64,000 bases of DNA from Ecdyonurus torrentis (GCA_949318235.1 OX439131.1:8548811-8612810), one strand, 5' to 3'; shown: positions 45,395 through 55,683, counted from the first letter of the stretch. The notes: generated by a model not told the origin, from the letters alone. Numbers and translations: made by a program.

Positions 45395-46748
45395 GCTATA
45401 TATATATATATATATATACATATTGAAGAGAGAAAAAAAATTCTATCACTTTAATCATTAAATGAGGGATCTGCTTTCAATGAGGTTTTATTTTGACGCA
45501 GTGAACCTTGTATATAAGAATCAAGTAACTGGCTAAAACCATGGTGCAAGGAGCTCTCACTAAAAACTAAGATCCTTATTTTTCAGTATAAAAAGTATAA
45601 ATTATGATTTATGTACATAGTACTATGACTGGAGGAAGCAAGTGAAGTATGTCAGGATAGGAAGTTGTGGAGGTCTATCACTGGGTCAGGATAAAACATC
45701 TGTGTTGTTGGCTTACCCCGAAAGGAATTATAGCGTCATGATATGTATGTATGTATGTACTATTTTTTTGATATAATGGTGTTAGAAAGTTAAAATTAAC
45801 AAATTGTTTGTTAACACATACATCTAAATTTAATACAGTAGGCTATTAAATATTATTATTAAAAAGTGACCTGTCTGGAGCACGGAGACACATGTCTAAT
45901 ATAATGACTCGGAGAGTTGGATTCTTTGACAGCATAACATCTTTGACTTCTTTTTCTGACAAGCAGTGCTCAGGGTTGTAGTTTTTAGGAGCATCAACAG
46001 GCAACATTAGTCTTTCATCACTTTGCACACCATGTCCTCCAAAGTAAAATAGACCTGAAGTAATAAAAATGTATTAGATATAGATTCAAAATTTCCCACT
46101 TCATATTCATTCATGCTCATTATATTGAATGCTCCATCATGCTAAGATAAATAAAGTATTATAACCCTAATAAGATTTGTATGTCTTTGTTTCTGATATA
46201 AAGATGAAAAAGAGCAAGAGAGAGATATATATTTTTTAATGTTATTGCAATCAATATTGATTTTTGTTCTTCTTTGATTTTAATCTAGATTATCTTGTGG
46301 CATTTTAAAAATACCCCACTTTCACAAGCCAAACTTCTAAAACAGACCAATAATGACTATACAAACCAGTGTAATTAATTTATTACATACCATAAACTCC
46401 TGGTACAAGCTGGTGAGAAAAATGTCGAACAGCGTTTCTCATCTCCACAAGACGTAAGTTTGAGAGAGCAATGACTTTGAAGCCAACTTCTGTAAGTTTC
46501 TTAGCAAGCAAAACTACGTCATCAACTGGCTTCACCAGGTGGTCATGATTTTTGTACTTCACATTGCCAATCAGCAGGGCAAGTTTCTCCTTAGCTGTTA
46601 AGTTAAAAATATAGTTTATAAAATAAATATTGATAAATGCACATTTTAATTCAGTTTATTTCTGTAGATAATTTAGGTGTGATTGAATTCTCGTTTATCT
46701 GATTATATAGAAATCTTTCCCATATCAATAAAGAAAAAAATTATCAGG

Positions 46749-46826
<78 letters not shown>

Positions 46827-47565
46827 GGTCTTTAAATATTATATAAATTCCAAAATTTCTTTATTTCTCTCTTTTCTTCCATCATTAAACAATATACATG
46901 ATAATCTTACCTGTGCATCTCTCAGCAAGCTTCAGTCTTGGAAAGTCTGTTTTTACAATCTAAATAAAGGTAACAGAAAATAAGTTTTTATACACAAAAT
47001 ATATTAGTGACAAAGTTTTATAAAATTTAAATCATATTAATTTAATGAACTGCATTACATATAAAACAATAGCTGCATAGACTATTAACACATTTTTTTT
47101 AGAATCATAATTAAAAACCATTAATAATAATAATAAATTAATAGCATGGAAACATATAGTGATGTTGTGTGGCTAAATAACACTTCTATCATAGGCAGGA
47201 TTGCTAGTTGCTACTTTAACACATCACGTTTATCGTGATAGAAGCCATACAAACACACATCTGCATTTATAGCGACACCCGTTATGAAACACTTCTACAT
47301 AGTAACACATGTGTAGTGTTTTATACCTGCTGTCTTGATAAATGTAGATGTGTGTTTCTATAGCTATTGCAATAAACGTAGATGTGCTAAAAGTAGAAGT
47401 GTGCTTTAGCTGCAACAACGTCGATATGGAATAAGGGAAATTGAAGAATGGTTTTAAGCTACACTACAGGGACACCTTGAGACAAAGAAAACAATTTCTA
47501 ACCCACGTCAATATAATTTTCCACCAGTTAGATTCTATATCCTTGAAAGCTTACAGCTCTTATTA

Positions 47566-47617
<52 letters not shown>

Positions 47618-48531
47618 ATAAGTGCTTGCTCTCATATTTTCTATTGGTTATTCAAATTGTCAATTTTTATATGCAGTTGCATGTTCATTAAATAATATTG
47701 ATTTATAAAAATGAGTACTTATTTACCTTGACAGTTACTGCCTCTGATACAACGTCCCCTGCTTTGTTAGATGCTATACACTTATACACTCCACTATCTT
47801 CTAGTCTTGCGTAGTTTATCTATGCATCAAATTATATATTATGAGGGTTTACAAATTTAGATTTGTTTTTTCTTTCTAGTAATTACAAGCTACCACAATA
47901 AAACACAATATACTTACATAAAGTGTACTTTTTATATGATTGTCAAGCAGCTGATTTCCTTTGTACCATTCAAAGTTGGGTCGTGGATATGCCTCCACCA
48001 CACACTTTAAACAGATTGTTTCTCCCTCTTGCCGTGTCACTCCTTCAGGCTGCTCAACAATCTCAGGAAATATAGGAGCAACTGTGACATCAACCTCTTC
48101 TGAGCAAACTTCTGCTAGACCAGGATGTGATGATCGAATCCTGCAGAAATATCGTCCCTCAAGATCTGGACTAGAAACAGAACAATTCTTTTTGAAAATT
48201 TCTCATTTTTTCAAACCCGACTTTATATAAAAGCAAATATAATAATAATCAACCTGTTAAAAGTTAACAGAAATAATAAAAGATACAGCTCTGGACAAAA
48301 GTTCCCGAATGGGGCAGTGGCTGCCGCTGCGTTTTCTCATAAAGATAACATAGTGTGATTGCGGGTTGCCTATGCAAATCGTTTGGCAACTTTTGGCCAA
48401 AGCTGTACATAGTGGTATATTTTAATTCCACGTAAAAAAAAAGTATTATAATAAATAATTCAGAATTAAATAATTAAAATTATATAGCCTAACCCAGGCC
48501 AAACCAACCTATATTAATCAATAAAAAAAAA

Positions 48532-48621
<90 letters not shown>

Positions 48622-48627
48622 TATATA

Positions 48628-48692
<65 letters not shown>

Positions 48693-50217
48693 GGTATATT
48701 TTTTTCTCTATCAAACCGCTAGGTGAGGTACAACTTATGCTAGTTATTTACATATTTACAATGCATTTATACTAAATTTCCACTCCCAAGACTTCTGAAA
48801 CCCTATCATAAGATTTGGGTTCTTCCATGGCGGGTCGGCCATGGTCTGGCAAATTCTTCCCGGTATTCACCTTTACATACCAAAGAAACCATGGAAACCT
48901 CGGTCAGGAAGTCGGTAGAGGAATGCCCTGAGATATCCCTTCCACCTCTCGAATGCACTGTGTATTTCCGGTGGACAAAGCTTACTGATAAACTTTGCCT
49001 CTGCCGGGAATCGAACCCATGACCCCTCGCGGACGAGTCAGACACGCATCCACTAGACCACAGTGGGAATTCATTAATTTACCTGAAGTCAGGAATCTCA
49101 AGTTTGCTAGATGTTCCTTCTGAAAGCTGCTCATTATCTCGGAACCACTGATAAGAAGGGGGTGGCAAGCTCCAAGCACTGCATTCTAATTCCAGATTTC
49201 CTCCATATGTTACTTGCATGTGGTCTTTGCCTTCGCCTGGCTGAACTAGAACCCTCACTGGCTCTACAAGGACACAAAATCAATAATATTAGGGTAAATA
49301 TTGCATTTCGATTGTGTTCCGAACAATATGTGTACCTCGTATTTTGTCAGGCGAAGCAAAATGTGTAAGTCGTTTTTTGTCACGCTAAGCAATATGTGTA
49401 TCTCGTTTTTTTTTTTTTCAAGCGATGGCGATGGAGCTCGACTTACACATATTGCTTCGCGCGTGACAAAAAATGAGATACACATATTGCTCAGCGTGAC
49501 AAAAAACAACTTACACATTTTGCTTCACCTGACAAATTATGAGTTACACATATTGTTCGCAACACAATCGATTTTTTATCCATGGAAGCAGAGTCAGTAC
49601 TAACCAGGATGTTTCAACACTGACAGTGCATGGTATAGTTTACAAGATTCCAGAATGGTACAAAGACTGCCAACATCACACATTCTGATTGACAATTCAT
49701 TCAGCATTCTCTCTGCAGAATTTGAATGTGATTTCAGTAGTTCTGTGTTAATATACCTGCAATAAAGAGAAGTCCCACAATATACTGGTATGCTAATTGA
49801 AGAGAAGAGAATTGAAGGGCACAGAAAGCCAACTTGTGAGCTGCCATGCAACTATAAATTTTGATAGCTGCTTCTGATTTAAAATCCCCTCCGTAAAAGT
49901 CAAAATGTTATTGTTTGCAGCTCGTATATTAGTTGGCTTTATTTATTCCTCAATAATTACCCAGTAAACACAGCTTTTTCACAAGTGGATTGCAAGTACT
50001 GGTCTGATTGAAGAAAATCGCTCCCAGCTCAAGTGACGTCACTGGTAGAGTGATATTGTTCTTGAATCAGACAAGTACTTGCAATCCACATGTGAAAAAG
50101 TTTTAATTTACTAGGTATAATCAGGGGTAGAAGTTAGGCGGGACTGCCGGGACCAAGTCCCGGCATAAGAAATTCTGCCGGGACTTGGTCCCGGCAGGTT
50201 TCGGTAAAAGTTCTAAA

Positions 50218-50253
<36 letters not shown>

Positions 50254-52812
50254 AAGAAAAAAAAAAGGAAGAAAAAGAAAAGAAAAAAAAAGGGGGGGGG
50301 GGGGGGTTAAATAAGTAATAATAAAAATCAAATCTATTTCATTCAAGTAAATGACTAGTTTACTTCTATAAATTTATCTTAATTAGTACAAAAGTGTATT
50401 ATTAATGATTTAATCTATAAAGGGTTCTGAAAGCATCATGTTTCCCCAATTTTATTTTTCAGTATTTACAATAATTAACTAATATTACAGTCTCATTGCA
50501 TGCAATTCAATAGCTAAATATTTTGAACTAAATCAAATGCAGAAGAAAAAAAAAAGGAGAAATTAAATTTATTAAAAAAATCAAAATAAATTATCAAATG
50601 TAATAAAAAATTGTCTGATAATGTTTTAAGTTTATCATAAAAGTACAAAAACTCTTGTGAAGATTTTGGAACAAAATACTGCCCCCAGCCCCTCCATTAA
50701 TTTTTGCCACTTCACTCATGGTTTGCCTTGTTCATATTGAACTTTTTGTAATTAGCAATTTGAATTACAAAAAGTTCAATATAAGCAAGACATTAACGTT
50801 GTTCATGCTTTTTTTCATTAGAAATCATTTCAGAAAACTCATCACAATTTTTCGATATTATTTATTCATAAATTTCCACAAAATATAATAATTAATATAA
50901 TTATAATTAATTTCTTGAAACTATGTTCACATAAAATATCATGAACAACTTTGAAACATTGAAGTAGTGGATATTGGACATAAATAAATCAATGAACAAA
51001 ATTCTAATTTTGTAAGCCAACATAATATCAGGAGCTTCATTGCTATTTTTTTAATGACAAAAATAAATACATGAAAAAAAAAAAAAAAAAAAAAGTATGA
51101 TTTTTCTGAAGTTATGTTCAAATAATTATTAACAACTTTAAAACAGTAAAGTGGTGGAAATAAATAGTAAAGCAAAAAAAAAAAAAAAAAAAAAAAAAAA
51201 CATTGATTTTTTTTTTCCATTTATTTCCACTGCTTTGCCGTTTAAAAAATTTCATCATTTTTGAAGAGAACATAATTTCAGTAAGTTTGTCACATGTTTT
51301 TTATTTAATGCACTAATATTATGCAAAATGTAAAAAATAAAACTAAAATAAAATATTTGATTTTTAATCTTGAAAAAAAGAATCATGACGTAAAGAATAG
51401 AATTTTTTCTAGTTGTGGAAAACCGAAAACAGTATAATCGGAACCCTCTTTTATTTATCTCCATACATAAAAAAAAAAACGAACTAAGTTTTATGACGCT
51501 TTGTTTTAACATTGCACACATTTACTTAGTCACCTTAAAACATTTTTTGCTATATAGCAATAATATTAGGTAAAAAGTGAAACTATGATCTTATAATATT
51601 GTTTAATTATTTTTTAACAGAAATCGTTAAAATTGCATAGATATTTAAAAAAAGCGTACCTCCGGCTTCGCCCCGCATATCATCCTCCTTTAATTTATGG
51701 TCCCGGCAAGAGAAATTTTCAACTTCTACCCCTGGGTATAATATTATATTGATTATTCTTTTCTATATTGAATATATCGTAATAAAAGAAGCAACTGCGT
51801 TTTGAGACAGACTTAAAGAGATTTTGATCAAATCCGCTTACGTTTCTATGTACTACACATGCACATAGTACGTTGAAAAGGACACGGATGAGATCAAAAT
51901 CGCTTCAAGCAGTTTGAAAACAGTTGCTCCTATTGGTCAATACGTAGATAACATTGTAAACGCACAAAAGCCATGAGAAAGGATTATGTAAAAGAAATTT
52001 CAACTTGGAATTCTTTGGCTAAAACTGCAAATGCATTGAAGTGGTCAAAGATATGACCACTTTATGAGACAGCTATGACAGATATGACAGCTTTATGAGT
52101 AACACCATGTTTACAATATAGTTCAAAAATTCTTATTATCCATTGACGCTGACACATATGTACTGCACATATATTTCATTGTTTCCAGTGAAAATTTGAT
52201 GACGGTTACAAATGATACAAAATCTGACGGATGACGGGCAGTATATGCTGTCATTTATTTCTAATATTATTCCCATCTGAAAAACCAAGCCCAACATCCA
52301 TTCCAACATTTTTGGGGAGCTTGCAGGATAGGCAACAGATGGCAGATGTTGGATTGAAGCCTTGTCCAAAAGCCATCAATCAAAATTTAAACCTTCGGAT
52401 GTGTCATATATATCATTGGAAACAACTTTCGGACCATTGGGCGAACAACGTATATGTAAATGATTGAATTAAATCTACTCTCTTATATAGCTGTTTTACA
52501 AGTGGACATGTTACATGAATGGCGAATGGCATCATATATTTATCATACATAAGTCAGGCGGAACTTATATGTATGTATATAAACAATACAAGCAGTGACT
52601 CCTATATATACTCCAGCAAGTATAAACCAAGCTGTTTGTAAAGTGTATGTATATGAAAATATAAGCGTCAGTTTTTTCACTTACACGCCTTTTTCTGTCA
52701 AGTAGTCAGCAATTGATATCCACGCATCCTCATTGTCTAATCTCAGACACAAGGTTCTGTGAAGTTCAAATGGCAAATGTCTCAGAGCTGTATCTGCAGG
52801 GACGACAGTCAT
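41209..52812 (-). CDS. MALT1: MALT1-type paracaspase
   Basis: Arg-specific cysteine protease and scaffold; in vertebrates it acts with CARD-coiled-coil proteins and BCL10 in NF-kB activation. Minus-strand exons: 52685-52812, 49605-49756, 49083-49263, 47918-48170, 47727-47819, 46911-46959, 46391-46594, 45871-46054, 43224-43432, 43036-43140, 42405-42625, 42168-42245, 41209-41331; all phases agree, 659 residues. Death domain ~1-93; two Ig domains ~94-270 (LELECSA...YQWF, GRYFC, ICLKC, GVYKCIASN). Caspase-like domain from ~286 (EKLALLIGNVKY) with His361 in LFYFGGHG and Cys409 in ILDMC, 48 apart (49 in human). Acidic S1 residues Asp311, Asp407 and Glu452 are kept. Ig3-like region ~485-659 ends LDKPLVAKLFLWFEPDA. 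The vertebrate TRAF6-binding tail is absent. One intron (donor at 42404) is GC-AG. The start is uncertain: ATG 52810-52812 is the only in-frame ATG. An upstream open exon (52977 to about 53067) without ATG splices in phase and may be 5' UTR. Other animals' paracaspases differ in Ig number, but the domain order makes MALT1 firm. Confidence 0.94.
41731..42057. repeat. MITE with ~100-bp inverted ends
   Basis: The left arm AGTATTTTGGGTTCTTTTCT, with GGGATAAGCAAGCCC further in, is inverted on the right (GGGCTTGCTTATCCCAC, then AGAGAACAAAAAATACT). 327 bp, non-coding, in a MALT1 intron. Confidence 0.75.
42735..42820. repeat. 86-bp hairpin
   Basis: ATTTGAAAAATTGGGG and GGGAAATTGAGC on the left, inverted at the right (GCTCAATTTCC, CCAATTGTTCAAAT). 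Very small MITE or orphan hairpin in a MALT1 intron. Confidence 0.6.
43939..45339. mobile_element. Long-TIR DNA element in MALT1 intron
   Basis: Arms of about 270 bp: GTTAGCATCAAAACCCGAAA at the left end and its exact inverse at the right, with shared GGTCAAAATAGAAAAAACAA near the inner limit. 1401 bp in total. Inside is a GA microsatellite (44230-44286) and AT-rich filler, with no ORF. Flanked by a TA microsatellite on the left and CA/TA microsatellites on the right. Very long TIRs recall MULE-type or foldback elements (inference). Confidence 0.8.
45340..45420. repeat. (CA)n(TA)n compound microsatellite
   Basis: CA for about 50 bp, then TA for about 20, directly abutting the long-TIR element. 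Confidence 0.9.
45622..45764 (+). mobile_element. 5'-truncated LINE 3' end
   Basis: The frame LEEASEVCQDRKLWRSITG-SG then stop, followed by a 3' UTR of about 80 bp and an ATGT tail (45742-45758). About 95% alike by eye to the minus-strand copy at 37664-37850 over the shared part. The in-frame stop of the other copy is CAG here, so this one is less damaged. It lies in a MALT1 intron, antisense to the gene. Confidence 0.65.
46749..46822. repeat. (TG)n(AG)n compound microsatellite
   Basis: About 42 bp of TG followed by about 30 bp of AG in a MALT1 intron. Confidence 0.9.
47225..47428. repeat. Palindromic element of repeated short units
   Basis: The right end GCAACAACGTCGATATGG corresponds to the termini at 11588-11846. 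The arms contain repeated units with ACACATCTGCATTTAT and ATGTAGATGTGTGTTTCT in inverted order. Non-coding, in a MALT1 intron. Confidence 0.6.
48284..48406. repeat. TA-flanked MITE, family with 2322-2440
   Basis: TACAGCTCTGGACAAAAGTT at the left and TTGGCCAAAGCTGTA at the right. The interior shares TTTTCTCATAAAGATAACAT in opposite orientation to the 2322 copy. In a MALT1 intron. Confidence 0.75.
48541..48690. repeat. (TA)n microsatellite
   Basis: About 150 bp of TA with a short TTATATTATATAATTAA interruption at 48616-48632. It may be the 3' tail of the neighbouring SINE. Confidence 0.9.
48790..49067 (-). mobile_element. tRNA-derived SINE
   Basis: On the minus strand the head reads CCCACTGTGGTCTAGTGGAT (box A at 49050-49061) and, about 30 bp later, GGGTTCGATTCCC (box B at 49006-49018), the two internal RNA polymerase III promoter blocks in tRNA spacing. 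A unique body of about 220 bp follows. The 3' limit is uncertain and may run on to the TA repeat at 48690. It lies antisense-neutral (same strand as MALT1) with its head 15 bp inside the intron after the exon ending at 49083. Confidence 0.85.
49309..49571. repeat. Palindromic element filling a MALT1 intron
   Basis: Ends CGATTGTGTTCCGAACAATA and its inverse (TATTGTTCGCAACACAATCG). The arms are made of units such as TGTCAGGCGAAGCAAAATGT and TGTCACGCTAAGCAATATGT, each followed by GTAAGTCG or GTATCTCG plus T-runs. The host intron is 341 bp (49264-49604), so about three quarters of it is this hairpin. Confidence 0.75.
49957..50118. repeat. MITE with inverted ends, carries TGACGTCA
   Basis: Left arm TTACCCAGTAAA, CTTTTTCACAAGTGGATTGC and AAGTACTGGTCTGATT; right arm is the inverse. 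TGACGTCA at 50034-50041 lies near the loop. Its right tip overlaps the left target duplication of the next element. Confidence 0.7.
50122..51734. mobile_element. Non-autonomous hAT-type element with 8-bp target duplication
   Basis: Inverted ends CAGGGGTAGAAGTT and AACTTCTACCCCTG, flanked by identical GGTATAAT at 50114-50121 and 51735-51742. CAGGG tips and an 8-bp duplication place it in hAT. Subterminal GCCGGGACTTGGTCCCGGCA is a perfect palindrome, and GGTCCCGGCA recurs near the right end. 1613 bp, with homopolymers and two diverged ~50-bp direct repeats near 50941 and 51131. No transposase ORF. Confidence 0.88.
51776..51942. repeat. MITE, relative of 5923-6088
   Basis: AATAAAAGAAGCAACTGCGT at the left and the inverse AACAGTTGCTCCTATTGGTC at the right. 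The interior shares TGATCAAATCCGC and TACTACACATGC-type sequence with the 5923 copy. Confidence 0.65.
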
Positions 52813-53265
52813 TCTGTGTTTACCCGTGTTGGCCAACTAAAAATTACACAATAATATACTAACTATACATGCTTTCTTTAATGTAAATGTTTGAAGAGGA
52901 TTTAAAGAGTTCAGAAATACGAAGGTTATCTATTTCAGGCAGAAATACTAGAGATAATTAATTTTTGTTTACCTTTTCCTGGTTCTTTACAGGTTTGCTA
53001 CTTTTTCCATTCGAAAACTTGAATTTAGCGGTCTCATTGTATCTTGTAAGTGCTGCCACCCGATGTTGATTTCTAAACTAAAAGTGGGCGTGCAAGGTGG
53101 GCGGGAAAAAACAGGATAAACCCGATAAACAAACAAAACACCACAGTCCACACCATAAACACGTAAACACCAGTAAACACAGAACAGATAGACAGATACC
53201 AGCACCACTAAGACAGATATAACTAAATAATTCATTTCTTTCTTTGTATTTATAAATTTCCAATA
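52813..53265. promoter_or_regulatory. Shared divergent promoter region of MALT1 and HOP2
   Basis: Start codons are 453 bp apart. An open, spliceable but ATG-less segment (52977 to about 53067) may be a MALT1 5' UTR exon, leaving about 200 bp for both promoters. There, GTGGGCGTG and GGTGGGCGGG are GC-box-like, and GCGGGAAA at 53101-53108 is a full E2F consensus (TTTCCCGC inverted). No TATA box seen. Confidence 0.6.
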
Positions 53266-54180
53266 ATGGGTGTGAACGAAACAGTACTAAAATATCTGAC
53301 TGATCAAAACAGACCGTATAGTGCAAATGATGTCGTACAAAATTTGCACAAAGAATTTGGTAAAACCGCCATTCAGAAAGCTCTCGACTATCTCGTTGCG
53401 GTATGTAATTATTATTATTTTTTTCCTTCAATAGACATCAAATTTTTAATACAATTATTGTATTCCTAATATTACTCAAAAAGCGCTTCTAGATAAAAGG
53501 CTAAAGAATCCTTTGTTTCAAATTTAGAATGTTCATGTTTCAGAAAGAAAAAGTCACCGAGAAGAAGTATGGGAAACAGAAAGTGTACGCAATCAGGAGA
53601 GAAGGAAAATTCAACAAGGAGGAATTCCAGACCAGAGTAGACGAGCTAAAGTCAAAGCAAGCATTGCTAGAAGAACAGATTGCCAATGATGAGGCTATGC
53701 TCAAAGCACAAGAAACAAAACTTCGGGAGTTGAGGAGCTCTTGCACTACATCACAAGCAATGACTGAACACAAGGAGGTATGCAATGCATATTATGTATC
53801 TGCACATATATATCTCGTGTGTGTGTGTATGCATATTGCATACTATATATGTATATGTATGTTTATTATTATATTATGTATAAATATATAATAAACCAAT
53901 GGTTTTTTCCTTGTTGCAGTTACAAGAGCTGTACGAAAAGCTAAAGCAGAAACATGACTTATTGACAAATAATGTGACCCTTATTTCTGATCAGGAGAAG
54001 GCCAAAATCTTGAAAGATAAGGCTCGTTTTGAACAAGAGTGGCGTTTACGTAAGCGTATTTCTAGAGAAATTCTAGATGCAATTCTTGAAAATTACCCAA
54101 AGAACAAGAAAACCTTGTTTGAAGAAATTGGCATTGAGACTGATGAGGATCTGGGTGTTGTTGTGCCCTCAGCAAATTAA
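53266..54180 (+). CDS. PSMC3IP: Homologous-pairing protein 2 (HOP2/PSMC3IP)
   Basis: Partner of MND1; the heterodimer stimulates DMC1/RAD51 strand invasion in meiosis. Exons: 53266-53400, 53544-53777 and 53920-54180, phase 0 joins, 209 residues (human 217). Residues 1-~62 form the winged-helix DNA-binding domain (LTDQNRPYSANDVVQNLHKE; human has LQEQNRPYSSQDVFGNLQRE), ending at EKKYGKQKVYAI. A leucine-zipper-like coiled coil spans about 70-150. The C-terminal part WRLRKRISREILDAILENYP with FEEIGIETDEDLGV matches the human C-terminus closely. The second exon is taken to start at 53544 because the nearer AG gives the wrong frame; this joins LVA to KEKVTEK and is about two residues shorter than human there. 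The start ATG has Kozak-like context. Diverges from MALT1 and converges with ENY2. Confidence 0.95.
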
Positions 54181-54308
54181 AAAAAAAAAAAAAAAAATTA
54201 CTACCCAACATTCGACATTAAAATATCCAGGCTTAATAACATCCCTGCACTGTACTCTGCCCCCTCACTCCAATCCAACTGCAGTAGTTCATGACTCCAA
54301 ATGGCATA

Positions 54309-54452
54309 TTATATCAAGTCTTCCGGATAGAAATGTCATTGTAGAGTTTTTTTGTGATGCGACCTTGAATCTTACCTGTTCTTTTCATAGAGCTCATAGT
54401 CGCATGGCAAAAAAACTCTACTACGACATTTCTATTCGGAAGAACTGATATG
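54309..54452. repeat. Hairpin element in the HOP2 3' UTR
   Basis: ATATCAAGTCTTCCGGATAG and AAATGTCATTGTAGAGTTTT on the left pair with the inverse on the right (AAAACTCTACTACGACATTT, CTATTCGGAAGAACTGATAT). 144 bp, between the stop and the AATAAA, so it should be transcribed into the mRNA as a long stem. Confidence 0.75.
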
Positions 54453-54535
54453 TAGGAAAGCTAACACAGTGGATCAAATTTTTTGGAACCATGTTTGAAA
54501 TGTGTATGAGTGAAAAATAATTATATAAACTTGTA

Positions 54536-54541
54536 AATAAA
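54536..54541 (+). terminator. HOP2 polyadenylation signal AATAAA
   Basis: First AATAAA after the stop, giving a 3' UTR of about 370 bp that includes the hairpin element. Another lies at about 54590. Confidence 0.5.
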
Positions 54542-54696
54542 ATATTAATGTTATTTTTGTATGCTGTGAACCCAAGCTAAGATGTTAAAATAAATTGTAT
54601 TGTACAATAATTAATTATTATAATAAACTAAAAACTGTTTAGTGTAAATTGAGCTATTCTGTTTTGTTTTCTATTATGTTCCCAACAGAGTTTGTT

Positions 54697-54850
54697 AATG
54701 GAGCTTATTGGTTTAGTGCAAGGGAAGAGGTAGGGTCCCCTAATTTAACATTACGCTTATGGGGAAACTACTCCAGTGATTTCGTAGAAATTTAAATGCG
54801 AAATACTAGACATACTTTTGCGTGTTTTAAGCCATAGATTTTTTTGATTT
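54697..54850. repeat. Dispersed repeat, copy 3 of 3 (shortened)
   Basis: AATGGAGCTTATTGGTTTAG, AGGGTCCCCTAATTTAACAT and AATACTAGACATACTTTTGC, as at 8638 and 21811, but lacking the CAACCTCC end. Confidence 0.7.
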
Positions 54851-55423
54851 TTTTTTATTGCATCATCATATTGCAGTCAGCACAGTTGTTTCTTTTTATT
54901 ATTATTATTATTTTTTTTTTGCACATGATGTTCACATTAAATTATGCTGTGCTTATTGTTAGACACAAGAACCCAACTGAGCTCATAATATATGTAATGG
55001 TAAGAATTTTTATAATCGAAAAACTTGCGCTAAATTTGCTGTTATTCTTACGAGAATAACACGCGCTGAATTTAAATGGTAAAATATCTTATCGCAGTAC
55101 TGTGTACACCATATAGACGTACATGTTTCTGTTATGAACAGCTTGTTTGAACACTGAAGTACAAATTTCTTTGTAATTCCAAGGTACTCTTCAGAAGTCT
55201 TCTTCAGGATACCTTGGTATAATTTTGTAAGTGTTAGTCACACTGAGTTAATCATTGGGAAATTTTACGTGTCAAACCTCCTTCGCCAATAGCTCATAAT
55301 TGTATTCACAAACAGTAAAATTTAGATAATATATTTATAACAATTGACCAATATTTAATTATTGCATATTCTGAAAGAGAGTATCATCTTAAATTGAGTG
55401 ATGTGCAACTTTTAACAACACAC

Positions 55424-55483
<60 letters not shown>

Positions 55484-55488
<5 letters not shown>

Positions 55489-55683
55489 CCTCCGCGTCAA
55501 AAGCGAGCATCTACACTTTCCAGATTTCCGACAAAACGACTATCTACACTTTCCGAGCAGCACTGTAACCCGACTAGCGGCCATAAGCTTAACATTGCAG
55601 ATGCTCGGCGGCGGAAAGTGTAGATAATCGTTTTGTTGGAAATCTGGAAAGTGTAGATGCTCGCTTTTGACGCGGAGGCATTG
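55484..55683. repeat. Palindromic element inside a TA microsatellite
   Basis: Arms of about 75 bp start GATGCCTCCGCGTCAAAAGC and contain ATCTACACTTTCC twice each. Built of repeated short units like 11588 and 47225, though without the GCAACA terminus. Flanked on both sides by TA dinucleotides. Confidence 0.75.

Noticed and set aside
48806..49045. Minus-strand open frame of about 79 residues beside the MALT1 Ig exon
   Set aside because: It lies wholly in the SINE body and tRNA-like head; the spliced MALT1 model skips it in phase.
49006..49067. tRNA gene on the minus strand
   Set aside because: Box A and B are present, but the surrounding sequence does not fold into a full cloverleaf by eye and runs straight into a SINE body.
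52136..52369. Minus-strand frame of 77 residues in the MALT1 intron
   Set aside because: No recognisable family, no splice or start context, and ATTGTTTCCA-type inverted motifs nearby suggest another degenerate element.
52977..53067. Additional N-terminal MALT1 coding exon
   Set aside because: It splices in phase to 52836 but contains no in-frame ATG and a stop lies just upstream, so it is more likely 5' UTR; kept only as a note in the MALT1 entry.
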